The notes: a model not told the origin generated them from the letters alone. A DNA stretch of 44,215 nt from an uncultured Christensenellaceae bacterium (GCA_910587805.1 CAJUNM010000005.1:1-44215), one strand, 5' to 3'; shown: positions 16,545 through 25,695, counted from the first letter of the stretch. Numbers and translations: made by a program.

Positions 16545-17966
16545 TCAGCCGATAGTCGCAATGTCGAGCGAAGAAAGGAACGCGGAAAGGCTTGCTCCGT
16601 CGATAGCGGTTGCCGCAAGTATCTTTTCGCAAGCGGCGTCTATCTCGTCGTGCACGTTAAGCTTTGCTTCGAGCTTGGACACCGTGCCGCCCTGTTCGCC
16701 GAGCATACGCTCGATCATCTTTGCAAACGGCTTAATGGTCGCAGGCATATTCGCCGCGTCGAACGGCATCGTTCCGTCGAGATAAAGCTGTACTTGCTTG
16801 AGCTGTTCCGAAAGCTTTGTGGGCAACACGAAGTAACCCATAACGTCGTTAAGCGAAAGCGCGCCCGACTTGATCTCGTCGAACTCCGCGCCCATGCGCG
16901 GTTTTTTGAGCGCGTTGGAACGCAATACCACGTCGAAACAATACTTGCCGCTCGCGGTTTTTCTCGCTACGACGTTGCAGAAATTCTTTTTGCCGTCGTT
17001 TGTAATGCGCTCGTCGGAATATGCCTTCCATGCGGCAGCGAGCTTATCGACAAACTCGACCGTCTTTTCGAGATTGGAGTGCGCTATGCGAACGACCGTT
17101 CCGTACCAATCGACAAGGTTCATTTCCAAATACGGATATTCCTTGCTCTTAAGCCGCGCTTTGGTCGCGGCTTTGAGCATGGGCGTCGAACGAAAACCCG
17201 TTTGAAAATGCTCGTGCGCAACGTTGTTTGCGCCGCCGTTTTCGGCGAGCGAATTTGTGCCGACAAACCCGTCCGAACCGATAAAGTCGGCGGCGAGCGC
17301 GAGCTTTTTGACTGAGTCCTTGCCCTCGGTCATAGGCGTGTGCTTGCCGTTAGCCAATACGCCGTGCTTTTCGTAATATTGATGGCGCGAATAATTAAAA
17401 AACCATTCCTCACCGTCTATATCGGTAGCTATCTTGCGCATATTCGCGTAATCGGAATATCCCTCAAGCTCCTTGCACAGAGGGCAGTATGCGCCTATAC
17501 CCTGCTTTTGCGGCATGAGGTTTATTATGATCTCGATCTTGCTCTTCAGTTCTTTGGCTTCCCAGCGGTCGTTTTTTGCGCATTCGCACAAATCGACGTA
17601 TCCGTCCTTTACGCTATATTCATACAAAAAATCGAACGCCTTTTGTTTGTTTACCGCATAGGTATCGGCAAACAGATCGTTCAGTTCCGACGGCTTGAGA
17701 CTCAATGCGTCCATGATCTCTGCTTTGAGCGACTGCGCGGGAATGCCGTTCTGCTCGGCATATGCGATAACGGGCGCGACAAGCGCGTCCGGCTCGGTCA
17801 TAGCATCGATCGCATCGAGATCTATTTCGTCCGCGCCGAGGAGTTCGCAGCCGTCTATCTTGAGAAGTCTGCAAATAGTACGCGCGGCGCGGGCGCTGTC
17901 GAGCGCGTCGAGCATGAGATGCGTTTGAGCATACGCCAAAAGCTCGGATATTTCTTTGTCTAACAT
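16545..17966 (-). CDS. galT: UDP-glucose--hexose-1-phosphate uridylyltransferase, class 2
   Basis: 473 aa, close to the roughly 490 aa of Firmicutes GalT2. It exchanges UMP between UDP-glucose and galactose-1-phosphate in the Leloir pathway. Seen: CPLC at 161-164, the YANMRKI and EEWFFNYSRHQYYEKH blocks, KHTPM, and the active-site HEHFQ at 251-255, whose second His forms the uridylyl-enzyme intermediate. The N-terminal 150 residues are the helical region found only in class 2. The family motif GSNADLPIVGGS is changed here to GTNSLAENGGAN, so substrate preference may differ. SD AGGAG 9 nt before the ATG. No galK or galE nearby. Confidence 0.85.
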   Translation of the reverse strand: MLDKEISELLAYAQTHLMLDALDSARAARTICRLLKIDGCELLGADEIDLDAIDAMTEPDALVAPVIAYAEQNGIPAQSLKAEIMDALSLKPSELNDLFADTYAVNKQKAFDFLYEYSVKDGYVDLCECAKNDRWEAKELKSKIEIIINLMPQKQGIGAYCPLCKELEGYSDYANMRKIATDIDGEEWFFNYSRHQYYEKHGVLANGKHTPMTEGKDSVKKLALAADFIGSDGFVGTNSLAENGGANNVAHEHFQTGFRSTPMLKAATKARLKSKEYPYLEMNLVDWYGTVVRIAHSNLEKTVEFVDKLAAAWKAYSDERITNDGKKNFCNVVARKTASGKYCFDVVLRSNALKKPRMGAEFDEIKSGALSLNDVMGYFVLPTKLSEQLKQVQLYLDGTMPFDAANMPATIKPFAKMIERMLGEQGGTVSKLEAKLNVHDEIDAACEKILAATAIDGASLSAFLSSLDIATIG

Positions 17967-18103
17967 AATATATTTCTCCTGTTTGATTTATTTGTAAGTA
18001 TAATCGGTGTGGCGCGCCCATTGGGGCGCAACGCTGCGCGTAACGCACGAACCGGAGGGTACGCGAAGCAGCCGGCGGTATAATGCCTAATTTATTCGCT
18101 TGT

Positions 18104-19336
18104 TTACTTGCGTGGACGCAAGGTGTCCACCAAACTCTCCGTATCGAACTCCGTCCACGGAAATTCTTGAGGCGGCTGTGAGTAGAACAGCATAAGGTCG
18201 CCGCTGACAGGATGAGTAAAACACAGTCTGTACGCCCAAAGCGCGAGGTGCGGACTGCGCACGAGCTTTTCGCCCGCATACTTGCCGTCGCCCACTATCG
18301 GCGCGCCGAGCGCCTTGAGCTGAACTCTGACTTGATGCGTTCTTCCCGTCAAAAGCTTGACCGATACGAGCGAAAGTTTTTGTTCCGATTTTTTTTCGGT
18401 TTCGGGCTTTTCGGATTTTTCGAGTTTTTCAGAATCCGGCATTGCGTGAGTTTCGGCGTTTTCCGCTTCGTCCGACGCGAACGATACGGTTTCTTTCCCG
18501 TCGGCAGTATCTCTCCCCGTATCGTCAAACGCAAGCTTGCGTTCGTCGGTCGGTTCGTCGTATGTCTCGTCTACGAGCGTCACTTCGCTTACTGCGAGTT
18601 TTGCGCCATCGAGCGTGCTCGGCACAAGCGACACGTAGTTATTTCGCTCGTCCTTGAACAAATAGTGCTCCACTCTGCCGAACCGATTGGGCTTGCCCGC
18701 GGTTACGGCGGCATAGTTTTTATCGAAATCGCCCTCGCGTATCTGCTCGGACAACCGCGCCGCGGCTTTACTCGTCTTTGCGAAAACCATAACGCCGCCC
18801 GTCGGTCTGTCGAGCCTGTGCACAAGCCCTAAGTACGCATCGCCCGGTTTATCGTACTTTTCGATCAAATACTCTTTAAGCTCGTCGAGCAGGCATTTAT
18901 CGCCCGTCTTGTCGCCCTGCGTAGGCAGGTTTTGCGGCTTGACCACAACCAAAACGTGATTATCCTCGAAAAGAATGTTTTTCGCTATGCCTTGCGCCTC
19001 TCGCATCTGCTGCGGGTTTTGCGCGCTCTTTTCCTCGGTGTTTTTTGCGGCGTCGATAAGATCCTGACGCAGCATCACCTTTTTTATCGGCTTTTGCGGC
19101 TGCTCCGGTTCGGGCGCGGTTTCGCGCGGTTTTTTATCGTACGGCTTTTTATCCTTGTTATCCTTGTTCCACGGTTTTTTATCTCTATCCCAAGGTTTTC
19201 TTTCGTAAGGTTTTTTATCTCTATCCCAAGGCTTTCCGTCTTTATTACCTCGGAACGAACCGTTTTTATTGCCGAACGAGCCGCCGCTTTTATGCCTCGG
19301 CTTAAAACCGTTTTGTCCTTTCTTATCGTCTGTCAC
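18104..19336 (-). CDS. RluA/RluD-family pseudouridine synthase with long disordered segments
   Basis: 410 aa. Catalytic motif HRLDRPTGG with Asp176, and GRTHQVRVQL at about 330; it isomerises uridine to pseudouridine in rRNA or tRNA. Two unusual segments: an N-terminal basic, low-complexity tail (about 1-85) built of repeats such as KPWDRDKKP, and an acidic Glu/Asp/Lys insert (about 257-319) inside the catalytic domain. The start is a GTG that overlaps the upstream TGA as GTGA, with GGAGG five bases before it; the much longer open frame upstream is only the shadow of the methyltransferase gene. Last gene of the hemolysin III-ileS-methyltransferase operon. Target position not predictable. Confidence 0.88.
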   Translation of the reverse strand: MTDDKKGQNGFKPRHKSGGSFGNKNGSFRGNKDGKPWDRDKKPYERKPWDRDKKPWNKDNKDKKPYDKKPRETAPEPEQPQKPIKKVMLRQDLIDAAKNTEEKSAQNPQQMREAQGIAKNILFEDNHVLVVVKPQNLPTQGDKTGDKCLLDELKEYLIEKYDKPGDAYLGLVHRLDRPTGGVMVFAKTSKAAARLSEQIREGDFDKNYAAVTAGKPNRFGRVEHYLFKDERNNYVSLVPSTLDGAKLAVSEVTLVDETYDEPTDERKLAFDDTGRDTADGKETVSFASDEAENAETHAMPDSEKLEKSEKPETEKKSEQKLSLVSVKLLTGRTHQVRVQLKALGAPIVGDGKYAGEKLVRSPHLALWAYRLCFTHPVSGDLMLFYSQPPQEFPWTEFDTESLVDTLRPRK

Positions 19337-20187
19337 ACGCACCTCCACAAACCGCTGCAACCGCACGGCAACGCGATTTTCCGTTCGGTCGGCAAACACA
19401 CTTCGTACGCCTCTGTTTGCCCGCGAGGCATTGTCAACTCGAGGATGTTGGCGATGGTTTGCGGTTGCAGACCGGTAGTATAGCTGTTTATCAAAAAAAA
19501 TTGCGGATCTGTCAGCACCTGCGCGCACAGCTCTACGAGTGAATACACGTCGTCCTCCATGCGCCATACTTCGCCGGATGCGCCTCTGCCGTAGCTCGGC
19601 GGATCCATGATCACCGCGTCGTATGTTTTGCCGCGCTTTATCTCGCGCGCGACGAACTTTTTGCAATCGTCGATTATGAATCGCAAATTACCCTCGGGCA
19701 CTGCGTTAAGCGCGCAATTGCGCCGCGCGCGTTCCACCATGCCTTTTGCCGCGTCAACGTGCGTCACGATCGCGCCGCGCTTTGCAAGCGCAGTAGTCGA
19801 CGCGCCGGTATAGGCGAAAAGATTGAGTATTTTGGGCGGTTTTCCGGCTCGTACCGAACTTTCCACAAGCGCCGACAGCTTATCCCAATTTACCGCTTGC
19901 TCGGGGAACAGCCCCGTGTGCTTAAATCCCGTCGGCTTGACTATGAACTTGAGATCGCGCCAACTCACCTGCCACTCGTCGGGCATGGGCTTATTGACTA
20001 TCCATCTGCCTCCGCCGTTTCTGTCGCGCTCGTAGCGCGCGTGCGTGTCGAACTCGGAGTAATCGACGGTGGCGCGCCATATAGCCTGAGGGTCGGGACG
20101 CAGAAGCGTCACAGACTTCCAACGCTCGAGTTTCAGTCCGTCGCCCGAGCCGAGTATTTTATAATCTTTCCAATCGGGCGCTAACAT
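19333..20187 (-). CDS. Class I SAM-dependent (rRNA-type) methyltransferase, RlmI/RlmK-like
   Basis: 284 aa. SAM-binding LNLFAYTGAST, acidic VDAAKGMV, and the catalytic DPPSYGRG motif typical of the COG1092 family that methylates cytosine or guanine in 23S rRNA. The N-terminal part (ARYERDRNGGGRW, GLFPEQAVNW) also fits that family, though the PUA domain of RlmI is absent. The start at 20187 overlaps the ileS stop by 7 bp; it was chosen because the upstream residues belong to the ileS frame. The downstream pseudouridine synthase gene overlaps it, so two RNA-modifying enzymes are coupled to ileS expression. Confidence 0.85.
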   Translation of the reverse strand: MLAPDWKDYKILGSGDGLKLERWKSVTLLRPDPQAIWRATVDYSEFDTHARYERDRNGGGRWIVNKPMPDEWQVSWRDLKFIVKPTGFKHTGLFPEQAVNWDKLSALVESSVRAGKPPKILNLFAYTGASTTALAKRGAIVTHVDAAKGMVERARRNCALNAVPEGNLRFIIDDCKKFVAREIKRGKTYDAVIMDPPSYGRGASGEVWRMEDDVYSLVELCAQVLTDPQFFLINSYTTGLQPQTIANILELTMPRGQTEAYEVCLPTERKIALPCGCSGLWRCV

Positions 20188-23100
20188 TTTTCCACGCAAA
20201 GCTCCACGTCGTGTCCGTTGATGTCGCAAACCTCTCCGCCCGCGCGCTTGACCACCTCGAGCGCGAGCGTGACCTTTGCGATGCGCGCGCCGAACTTGTC
20301 GAACACGCCGTCCGTAAATTTATCGCCGTTATAATAAAGCTTTATCCTGTCGGTAACGTCGAAACCGCTCGATTTCCGTATGGTCTGTATTTTGGAGATC
20401 AGCTCGCGAGCGCAGCCCTCTTGTACAAGCTCGTCGGTGAGCGCGGTGTCGAGCGCAACCGTCATATCGCCGTCGGTCTCCACCGAATAACCTTCCGCGC
20501 CTTTGGTCGCGATGAGCATATCGTCCTTGGCAAGTTCGACGGCAACGCCGTCGACGTCGAATTTATAAACACCGCCGCCGAGCGCGATCTTTGCCGCTTC
20601 GTCGCCGTTTTCCGCAAGGTGAGCGCGTATCGCGCCTACAAGTTTGCCGTACTTGGGTCCTACGGTCTTGAGCTGAGGTTTTACTTCATAGCCCGTAAGC
20701 TCGTCCGAGCCGCCCTTGATCACTTCTTTAACATTGAGCTCGTCTGCGAGAATATCCGAATACGCTTCGGGGAACTCTCCCGCGACTACGACGCGCGAAA
20801 GCGTTTGACGGTTCTTGAGCCCGCTCTTGTTGCGCGCGGCGCGACCAAGCTCCGCGGCTTTTATAACTCTTTCCATATCGGACGAAAGCTTTGCGTCCAC
20901 GAACTTTTTGTTTACTTTAGGAAAATCGGATATATGCACCGAAACGGGCGCGGTCTTATCCACCGAACGCACTATGTTTTGGTATATCTCCTCGGCAATA
21001 AACGGTGTGAACGATGCGGTTAGTTTGGCGAGCGTATCGAGCGCGGTGAACAGCGTGTAGAAAGCCGCCGTTTTATCCGCCGTCATGCCGTTGCCCCAGA
21101 ACCGCTCGCGCGAGCGGCGCACGTACCAATTGGATAGTTTATCGGTAAATTCGCCTATCAGCTTTGCCGATTCGTAAATCTTATAATCGGCAAGCCCGTC
21201 GTCGACTTTTTTTACAAGCGCATTTAATTCGGACAACAACCATTTGTCCGTCAAAGTATATGCTGCTTTTTTGGGGTCGACCTTTGTCGGGTCGAACTTG
21301 TCTATTTCCGCATACATAACGTAAAAAGCGTACGTATTGTAAAGCGTTCCGAGATATTTGTTCTGCGATTCGCTAACCGCTTTGCGATAGAACCGCGAAG
21401 GCAGATACGGCGCGGAATTGGTGTAATAGTACCAACGTACCGCGTCCGCGCCCGTAACGTCGAGTACCGAGAACGGATCGACGACGTTGCCGAGATGCTT
21501 GGACTGCTTTCTGCCCTGTTCGTCGGTGACGTGTCCGAGCACCACGCAATTGCGGAACGGCGCTTTATCGAACATAAGCGTCGATATAACGAGCAGAGTA
21601 TAGAACCAGCCGCGAGTTTGGTCTACGGCTTCGGAGATGAAATCCGCAGGGAACGTCTTTTCAAAAACGTCCTTGTTTTCAAACGGATAATGGTACTGCG
21701 CAAACGGCATAGACCCCGAGTCGTACCAGCAGTCTATTACTTCGGGCGTGCGACGCATTACGCCGCCGCACGAACACTTGTATTCGCAACCGTCCACGTA
21801 CGGCTTGTGCAATTCTATATCGCCCTTTATGCCGCACTTTTCTTTTAACTCCGCCTTGCTGCCTATCGCTTCCACCTTGCCGCACTTGTCGCACACCCAA
21901 AGCGGGAGCGGCGTGCCCCAATATCTGTCGCGCGAAAGACCCCAATCGATTACGTTTTCCAAGAAGTTGCCCATGCGTCCGCTGCCTATCGACGGCGGAT
22001 ACCACTTGACCGACGCGTTGTTCGCTATAAGCTTATCCTTGACGGCGGTCGTCTTTACGAACCACGACGAACGCGCGTAATATATGAGCGGCGTGTTGCA
22101 CCGCCAGCAATGCGGATAGCTGTGCGTGCACATCGGCGCGGACAACAGCAATCCGCGCGCCTTAAGGTCGGCGAGAATATCTTTGTCGGCGTCCTTGCAA
22201 AACTTGCCGACAAACGCCGCAGGCTCTGTAAACTTGCCGCGCTCGTCTATCGTCTGCACAAGCGGCAGTTCGTTCGCCTTTCCGACGCGCGAGTCGTCGT
22301 CGCCGAATGCGGGCGCGATATGTACTATGCCCGTGCCGTCGGTCAAAGTTACGTAGCCGTCGGAAACCACTTTATAACAATCGAGATTGCCAGAATACGT
22401 TCGATACAGCGGCGTGTAATGCGCACCGACCAGCTCTTTGCCTTTATATGTTTTGAGCAATTCGTATTCGTCGAAATGCTTGCCGACAAGCTCTTTCGCG
22501 AGTATATATTTCTTCCCGTTCGCCGCGATCATCGCATACTCGAACTTGTCGTTCACGCACAGCGCGACGTTGGACGGAAGTGTCCACGGCGTAGTCGTCC
22601 ACGCCAAAAATCGACAGCCGCCCTCGAAGTCGGAATCGAACCCGACCACGGCTGTACGCTCCGTAACGTCTTTATAGCCTTGCGCCACCTCGTGCGAGGA
22701 CAGCGCCGTTCCGCAGCGCGGGCAATACGGCACTATCTTGTGACCTTTGTAAATAAGCCCGCGATCGAATATGCTCTTGAGCGACCACCATACCGACTCG
22801 ATATATTTATCGTCGTAAGTCACGTACGGATCGTCCATATCCGCCCAATACCCTACTCGGTCGGACATCTTTTCCCATTCGGACTTGTATTTCCAAACGC
22901 TGTGCTTGCATTTTTCTATAAACGGCTCTACGCCATACTTTTCTATATCCTGCTTGCCGTCGATACCGAGCGATTTTTCCACTTCGAGTTCAACGGGCAG
23001 ACCGTGAGTATCCCAGCCCGCTTTGCGCAAAACGTGCTTACCTTTCATTGTGTGATAACGCGGGATTATATCCTTCATAGTGCGCGTTAAAACGTGCCCT

Positions 23101-23264
23101 ACGTGCGGTTTGCCGTTGGCAGTGGGCGGACCGTCGTAGAACGAAAACTCAGACGCGCCCTCTCTGTTTTTTATGCTTTTGTTGAAAACGTCGTTCTCTT
23201 TCCAGAACTCGGCGACGCCCTTTTCGAGCTCGACCGCGTTATATGCCGAAACTTTTTTATACAT
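20181..23264 (-). CDS. ileS: Isoleucyl-tRNA synthetase, type 2
   Basis: 1027 aa. HIGH motif as HVGH (GKPHVGHVLTRTMKD), GWDTHGLPVELEVEKSLG, editing domain around residues 200-400, and a C-terminal domain with AVELAKDDMLIATKGAEGYSV typical of the eukaryote-like type 2 enzyme, which lacks the C-terminal zinc finger of type 1. The KMSKS loop reads KQSKH (GRKQSKHLGN), with Gln in place of Met. Type 2 enzymes are generally less sensitive to mupirocin (family knowledge). SD GAGGAG five bases before the ATG; 6 bp after the hemolysin III-like gene. No T-box leader is visible, since the operon promoter lies right before the upstream gene. Confidence 0.97.
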   Translation of the reverse strand: MYKKVSAYNAVELEKGVAEFWKENDVFNKSIKNREGASEFSFYDGPPTANGKPHVGHVLTRTMKDIIPRYHTMKGKHVLRKAGWDTHGLPVELEVEKSLGIDGKQDIEKYGVEPFIEKCKHSVWKYKSEWEKMSDRVGYWADMDDPYVTYDDKYIESVWWSLKSIFDRGLIYKGHKIVPYCPRCGTALSSHEVAQGYKDVTERTAVVGFDSDFEGGCRFLAWTTTPWTLPSNVALCVNDKFEYAMIAANGKKYILAKELVGKHFDEYELLKTYKGKELVGAHYTPLYRTYSGNLDCYKVVSDGYVTLTDGTGIVHIAPAFGDDDSRVGKANELPLVQTIDERGKFTEPAAFVGKFCKDADKDILADLKARGLLLSAPMCTHSYPHCWRCNTPLIYYARSSWFVKTTAVKDKLIANNASVKWYPPSIGSGRMGNFLENVIDWGLSRDRYWGTPLPLWVCDKCGKVEAIGSKAELKEKCGIKGDIELHKPYVDGCEYKCSCGGVMRRTPEVIDCWYDSGSMPFAQYHYPFENKDVFEKTFPADFISEAVDQTRGWFYTLLVISTLMFDKAPFRNCVVLGHVTDEQGRKQSKHLGNVVDPFSVLDVTGADAVRWYYYTNSAPYLPSRFYRKAVSESQNKYLGTLYNTYAFYVMYAEIDKFDPTKVDPKKAAYTLTDKWLLSELNALVKKVDDGLADYKIYESAKLIGEFTDKLSNWYVRRSRERFWGNGMTADKTAAFYTLFTALDTLAKLTASFTPFIAEEIYQNIVRSVDKTAPVSVHISDFPKVNKKFVDAKLSSDMERVIKAAELGRAARNKSGLKNRQTLSRVVVAGEFPEAYSDILADELNVKEVIKGGSDELTGYEVKPQLKTVGPKYGKLVGAIRAHLAENGDEAAKIALGGGVYKFDVDGVAVELAKDDMLIATKGAEGYSVETDGDMTVALDTALTDELVQEGCARELISKIQTIRKSSGFDVTDRIKLYYNGDKFTDGVFDKFGARIAKVTLALEVVKRAGGEVCDINGHDVELCVEKC

Positions 23265-23270
23265 AACTCC

Positions 23271-23939
23271 TCACAACAAATAAATATATATTGCCGCAAA
23301 ATGTATTGCCGCACCCGCCGCCGCGCATACGTGCCACAGCACGTGCCCGAACGAAAACTTTACCGAATAGAATATCATTCCCGCAAGATACGCCGCCGCG
23401 CCGCCGAATATCATCCAGAAAAATTGTTCGCCGCACAGCGAAAATATAAGATCTACGCGCATTACGCAAACGATTATACCGAGCACATATCCGACGAGGC
23501 ACACCGCCTTGAACTTTTCCGCGTTTATTCCGTTTAGCGTAATTACAGCGGCAGTCAAAGCCGCAAGCACGGCGAAAAGCGTGTAGCCCCAAACCGCATC
23601 CGTATGAGTACCTGCGCCGAAACCGCAGAGCATAACGGGCGCATACGCGCCGAGCATCAGCGCGGGCGCGGCGCAATGCTCGAACCGAGCGAACACGTCG
23701 CGCGCTTTGCCGTCTCGAAGCGAATGTCTCACTACGCTTACGACAAATACCGCAACGAGCATGCCGCCGAAGACAGCCGCGGATACTATGCACGCCTCGC
23801 TTTCCCCTACGCTTTTTATCAAAAGAAAAACAAGCCCGACAAACCCGAGCGCCGCGCATATTGCGTGCGTTATAATGTTTGTGAGTTCTTGCGGCTTGCC
23901 GTACGGTATATGCGTCTGTACTACCTTAGCCCTGCTCAT
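23271..23939 (-). CDS. Hemolysin III / YqfA-type PAQR membrane protein
   Basis: 222 aa, seven predicted membrane segments. PAQR landmarks: ELTNIITH near the N-terminus, SVVRHSL, a shortened FEHCA in place of the usual LDHA block, and GHVLWHVCAAAGAAIH near the C-terminus. The His and Asp residues bind zinc in the family; the biochemical role in bacteria is not settled. First gene of the operon with ileS. The ATG has no SD and lies 6 nt after the TATAAT box, so the mRNA should begin at the start codon. Confidence 0.88.
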   Translation of the reverse strand: MSRAKVVQTHIPYGKPQELTNIITHAICAALGFVGLVFLLIKSVGESEACIVSAAVFGGMLVAVFVVSVVRHSLRDGKARDVFARFEHCAAPALMLGAYAPVMLCGFGAGTHTDAVWGYTLFAVLAALTAAVITLNGINAEKFKAVCLVGYVLGIIVCVMRVDLIFSLCGEQFFWMIFGGAAAYLAGMIFYSVKFSFGHVLWHVCAAAGAAIHFAAIYIYLL

Positions 23940-23945
23940 AACGTA

Positions 23946-23974
23946 ATTATAACATATAGATTATCGACAGTCAA
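23946..23974 (-). promoter_or_regulatory. Promoter of hemolysin III-ileS operon, predicted leaderless
   Basis: TTGACT (23969-23974), 17 bp, TATAAT (23946-23951) on the minus strand; only TACGTT separates it from the ATG at 23939. Confidence 0.8.
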
Positions 23975-24058
23975 TCTTTTACGGCAAAAATGTTTTGCGG
24001 TATATTAAATCGAAATAATATATACGCCCGCACATCGTTTTTTCGTTTCGCAATTTAA

Positions 24059-24088
24059 TTGACAAACGCGCTTGCAAAGTTCTATAAT
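24059..24088 (+). promoter_or_regulatory. Promoter of the Ser/Thr kinase, predicted leaderless
   Basis: TTGACA (24059-24064), 18 bp, TATAAT (24083-24088); only ATATGT separates it from the ATG at 24095. Confidence 0.8.
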
Positions 24089-24094
24089 ATATGT

Positions 24095-25102
24095 ATGCGA
24101 GATGTGAGAAGTCCGAATCAAATATGCGTCAACTGCTTCGGCACGATAGACCCGAGAACGAGCTCTTGCCCGTATTGCAAACGTCGTCTGTCCGAGGACG
24201 TGACTGTGCCCGGCGCGATACCGCTGCGCACCCTGCTCGGCGGCAGATACTTTATCGGACCGCCGCTCGGCAGAGGCGGGTTCGGCATAACGTACAAAGC
24301 TTACGACATGCTGTCCGGCGCGCGCGTCGCGATAAAGGAATTTCTGCCCAAAGGCTATTGCAAACGCATACCCGGGTCTTGCGCCGTCGCCGTCAACGAT
24401 CCCAATAACGGTAAAATATTCAACTATTGGCTGAGCGCGTTCATTCAGGAAGCAAAGGTGCTCACGTCTATAAAACATATGGACGGAATAGTTAGCATTT
24501 ACGACTTTTTCCTCACAAACAATACGGCGTACATAGTGATGGAATATCTCGACGGCATGAGCCTGCACCGCTTTATAAACGGCAGAGGCGGAAGGCTGCA
24601 TTTATCGGAAACGCTGAATATCATGCGCTCGGTGCTCGAAACGCTGTTGCTGTTGCATCAGCACGGCATAATCCACAAAGACATTTCGCCCGAGAACATT
24701 CAGATAGTAAACAACAAAAAGATCAAGCTCATCGACTTCGGCGCGGCGTCTATATATAACCAACGCGTAGCCAAGCCGTTCTTTGTACTCAAAAAGGGTT
24801 ACTCCCCGCTCGACCTGTATTCGCAAAACGGCGTGCAAGGACCGTGGACGGACATCTACGAGATAGGCGCTACGATTTATACGTGTCTCGTCGGCGCGCC
24901 GCCGCCCGAGGCTACGGAACGCGCCAAAGCGGACAAACTCGTACCGCCCTCGCAGCTCGGCGTACAGATCCAGCCCGTACGCGAAAAAAGTTTGCTCAAA
25001 GCGCTTGCGGTCAATCACGAAGACCGTTATTCCAATATCGGCGCGTTCCAACAAATGTTCTACGGCGAGTTTATCCCGAACTTCCGCCCCGCCGGAACAT
25101 AA
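24095..25102 (+). CDS. Soluble Ser/Thr protein kinase with N-terminal zinc ribbon
   Basis: 335 aa. Residues 11-28 hold a four-cysteine zinc ribbon (CVNC ... CPYC). The kinase domain follows: glycine loop GRGGFGITYKA (59-69), Lys81 (VAIKE), catalytic HKDISPENI (Asp196) and DFG at 214-216, so it should be active. No membrane segment and no PASTA repeats, so it is not the PrkC-type cell-wall kinase. The start was set at 24095 because the upstream in-frame TTG is itself the -35 box; the transcript would start at the ATG. One of only two plus-strand genes here. It might oppose the PP2C phosphatase at 9434; that link is a guess. Confidence 0.88.
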   Translation: MRDVRSPNQICVNCFGTIDPRTSSCPYCKRRLSEDVTVPGAIPLRTLLGGRYFIGPPLGRGGFGITYKAYDMLSGARVAIKEFLPKGYCKRIPGSCAVAVNDPNNGKIFNYWLSAFIQEAKVLTSIKHMDGIVSIYDFFLTNNTAYIVMEYLDGMSLHRFINGRGGRLHLSETLNIMRSVLETLLLLHQHGIIHKDISPENIQIVNNKKIKLIDFGAASIYNQRVAKPFFVLKKGYSPLDLYSQNGVQGPWTDIYEIGATIYTCLVGAPPPEATERAKADKLVPPSQLGVQIQPVREKSLLKALAVNHEDRYSNIGAFQQMFYGEFIPNFRPAGT

Positions 25103-25113
25103 ACATATACGCA

Positions 25114-25145
25114 TTAAAAAAACGACGTTTACATACGTCGTTCTT
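25114..25145. terminator. Bidirectional terminator between kinase and zinc-ribbon gene
   Basis: Eight-bp stem AACGACGT/ACGTCGTT (25121-25128, 25135-25142). The poly-A on its left gives a T-run for the minus strand; the plus strand has a shorter CTTTC. Confidence 0.75.
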
Positions 25146-25163
25146 TCAGAGCCGTTATTTTAT

Positions 25164-25637
25164 TCACCAAAGCACGGCAATAACGATCGAATTTATCGCC
25201 GCAAATAACAGCGAGCATATGCAAAGCGCAGCTATGATTACGGTAAAAACCTTGCAATACATTTTTGTTTCGGCGCCAAGCTTTTTATTCGTAAACGTAA
25301 TTGCTACGCCCGCAATCGACAAACCCGATCCGGTTATAAGCAACAAATAGCTTATAATATTACGGAATAACGGAATAATGTTATACACATTTAACGACAA
25401 AGAAAGCCCGTCTGCGATCGCGCGTCTCAGCACGTTTAAGATCACATTTAACAGCGCCGAAACAGCAATTTCCAAAATCAAGCACACGAGCGCGCCCGAG
25501 CTTAATACAGCGCCTATGCCGAGCTTGGGTTTTTCTTGCGCCGTCGCCGCAGACACAGCCGCGCCGTCGAGCGACGCGCCGCATTTCTTGCAAAAATTCC
25601 CCTCGCTTTCCGCACCGCACGCTTTGCACTTTTTCAT
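25164..25637 (-). CDS. Zinc-ribbon membrane protein of unknown function
   Basis: 157 aa, not a named family. It starts with a zinc ribbon (CKAC ... CKKC, residues 4-19), then an Ala-rich linker and three to four hydrophobic segments (about 43-70, 88-113, 127-155). The layout is common among small clostridial membrane proteins without known function. Good promoter (25667-25695) and SD (GAGGAGG); single gene ending at the shared terminator. Confidence 0.75.
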   Translation of the reverse strand: MKKCKACGAESEGNFCKKCGASLDGAAVSAATAQEKPKLGIGAVLSSGALVCLILEIAVSALLNVILNVLRRAIADGLSLSLNVYNIIPLFRNIISYLLLITGSGLSIAGVAITFTNKKLGAETKMYCKVFTVIIAALCICSLLFAAINSIVIAVLW

Positions 25638-25666
25638 GATATATCCTCCTCGATAAATCTGACGAT

Positions 25667-25695
25667 ATTATAACACACATATCTCCGAAAGTCAA
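25667..25695 (-). promoter_or_regulatory. Promoter of the zinc-ribbon membrane protein gene
   Basis: TTGACT (25690-25695), 17 bp, TATAAT (25667-25672) on the minus strand; leader about 23 nt with SD. Confidence 0.8.

Noticed and set aside
19337..19666. N-terminal extension of the pseudouridine synthase frame
   Set aside because: It is the methyltransferase gene read in another frame; the GTG at 19336 with GGAGG and the GTGA overlap define the start.
23240..23280. T-box leader for ileS
   Set aside because: Only 6 bp separate ileS from the gene before it, and the operon promoter leaves no leader.
24059..24094. TTG start for the Ser/Thr kinase giving 12 extra residues
   Set aside because: The TTG is part of the TTGACA -35 box and would not be transcribed.
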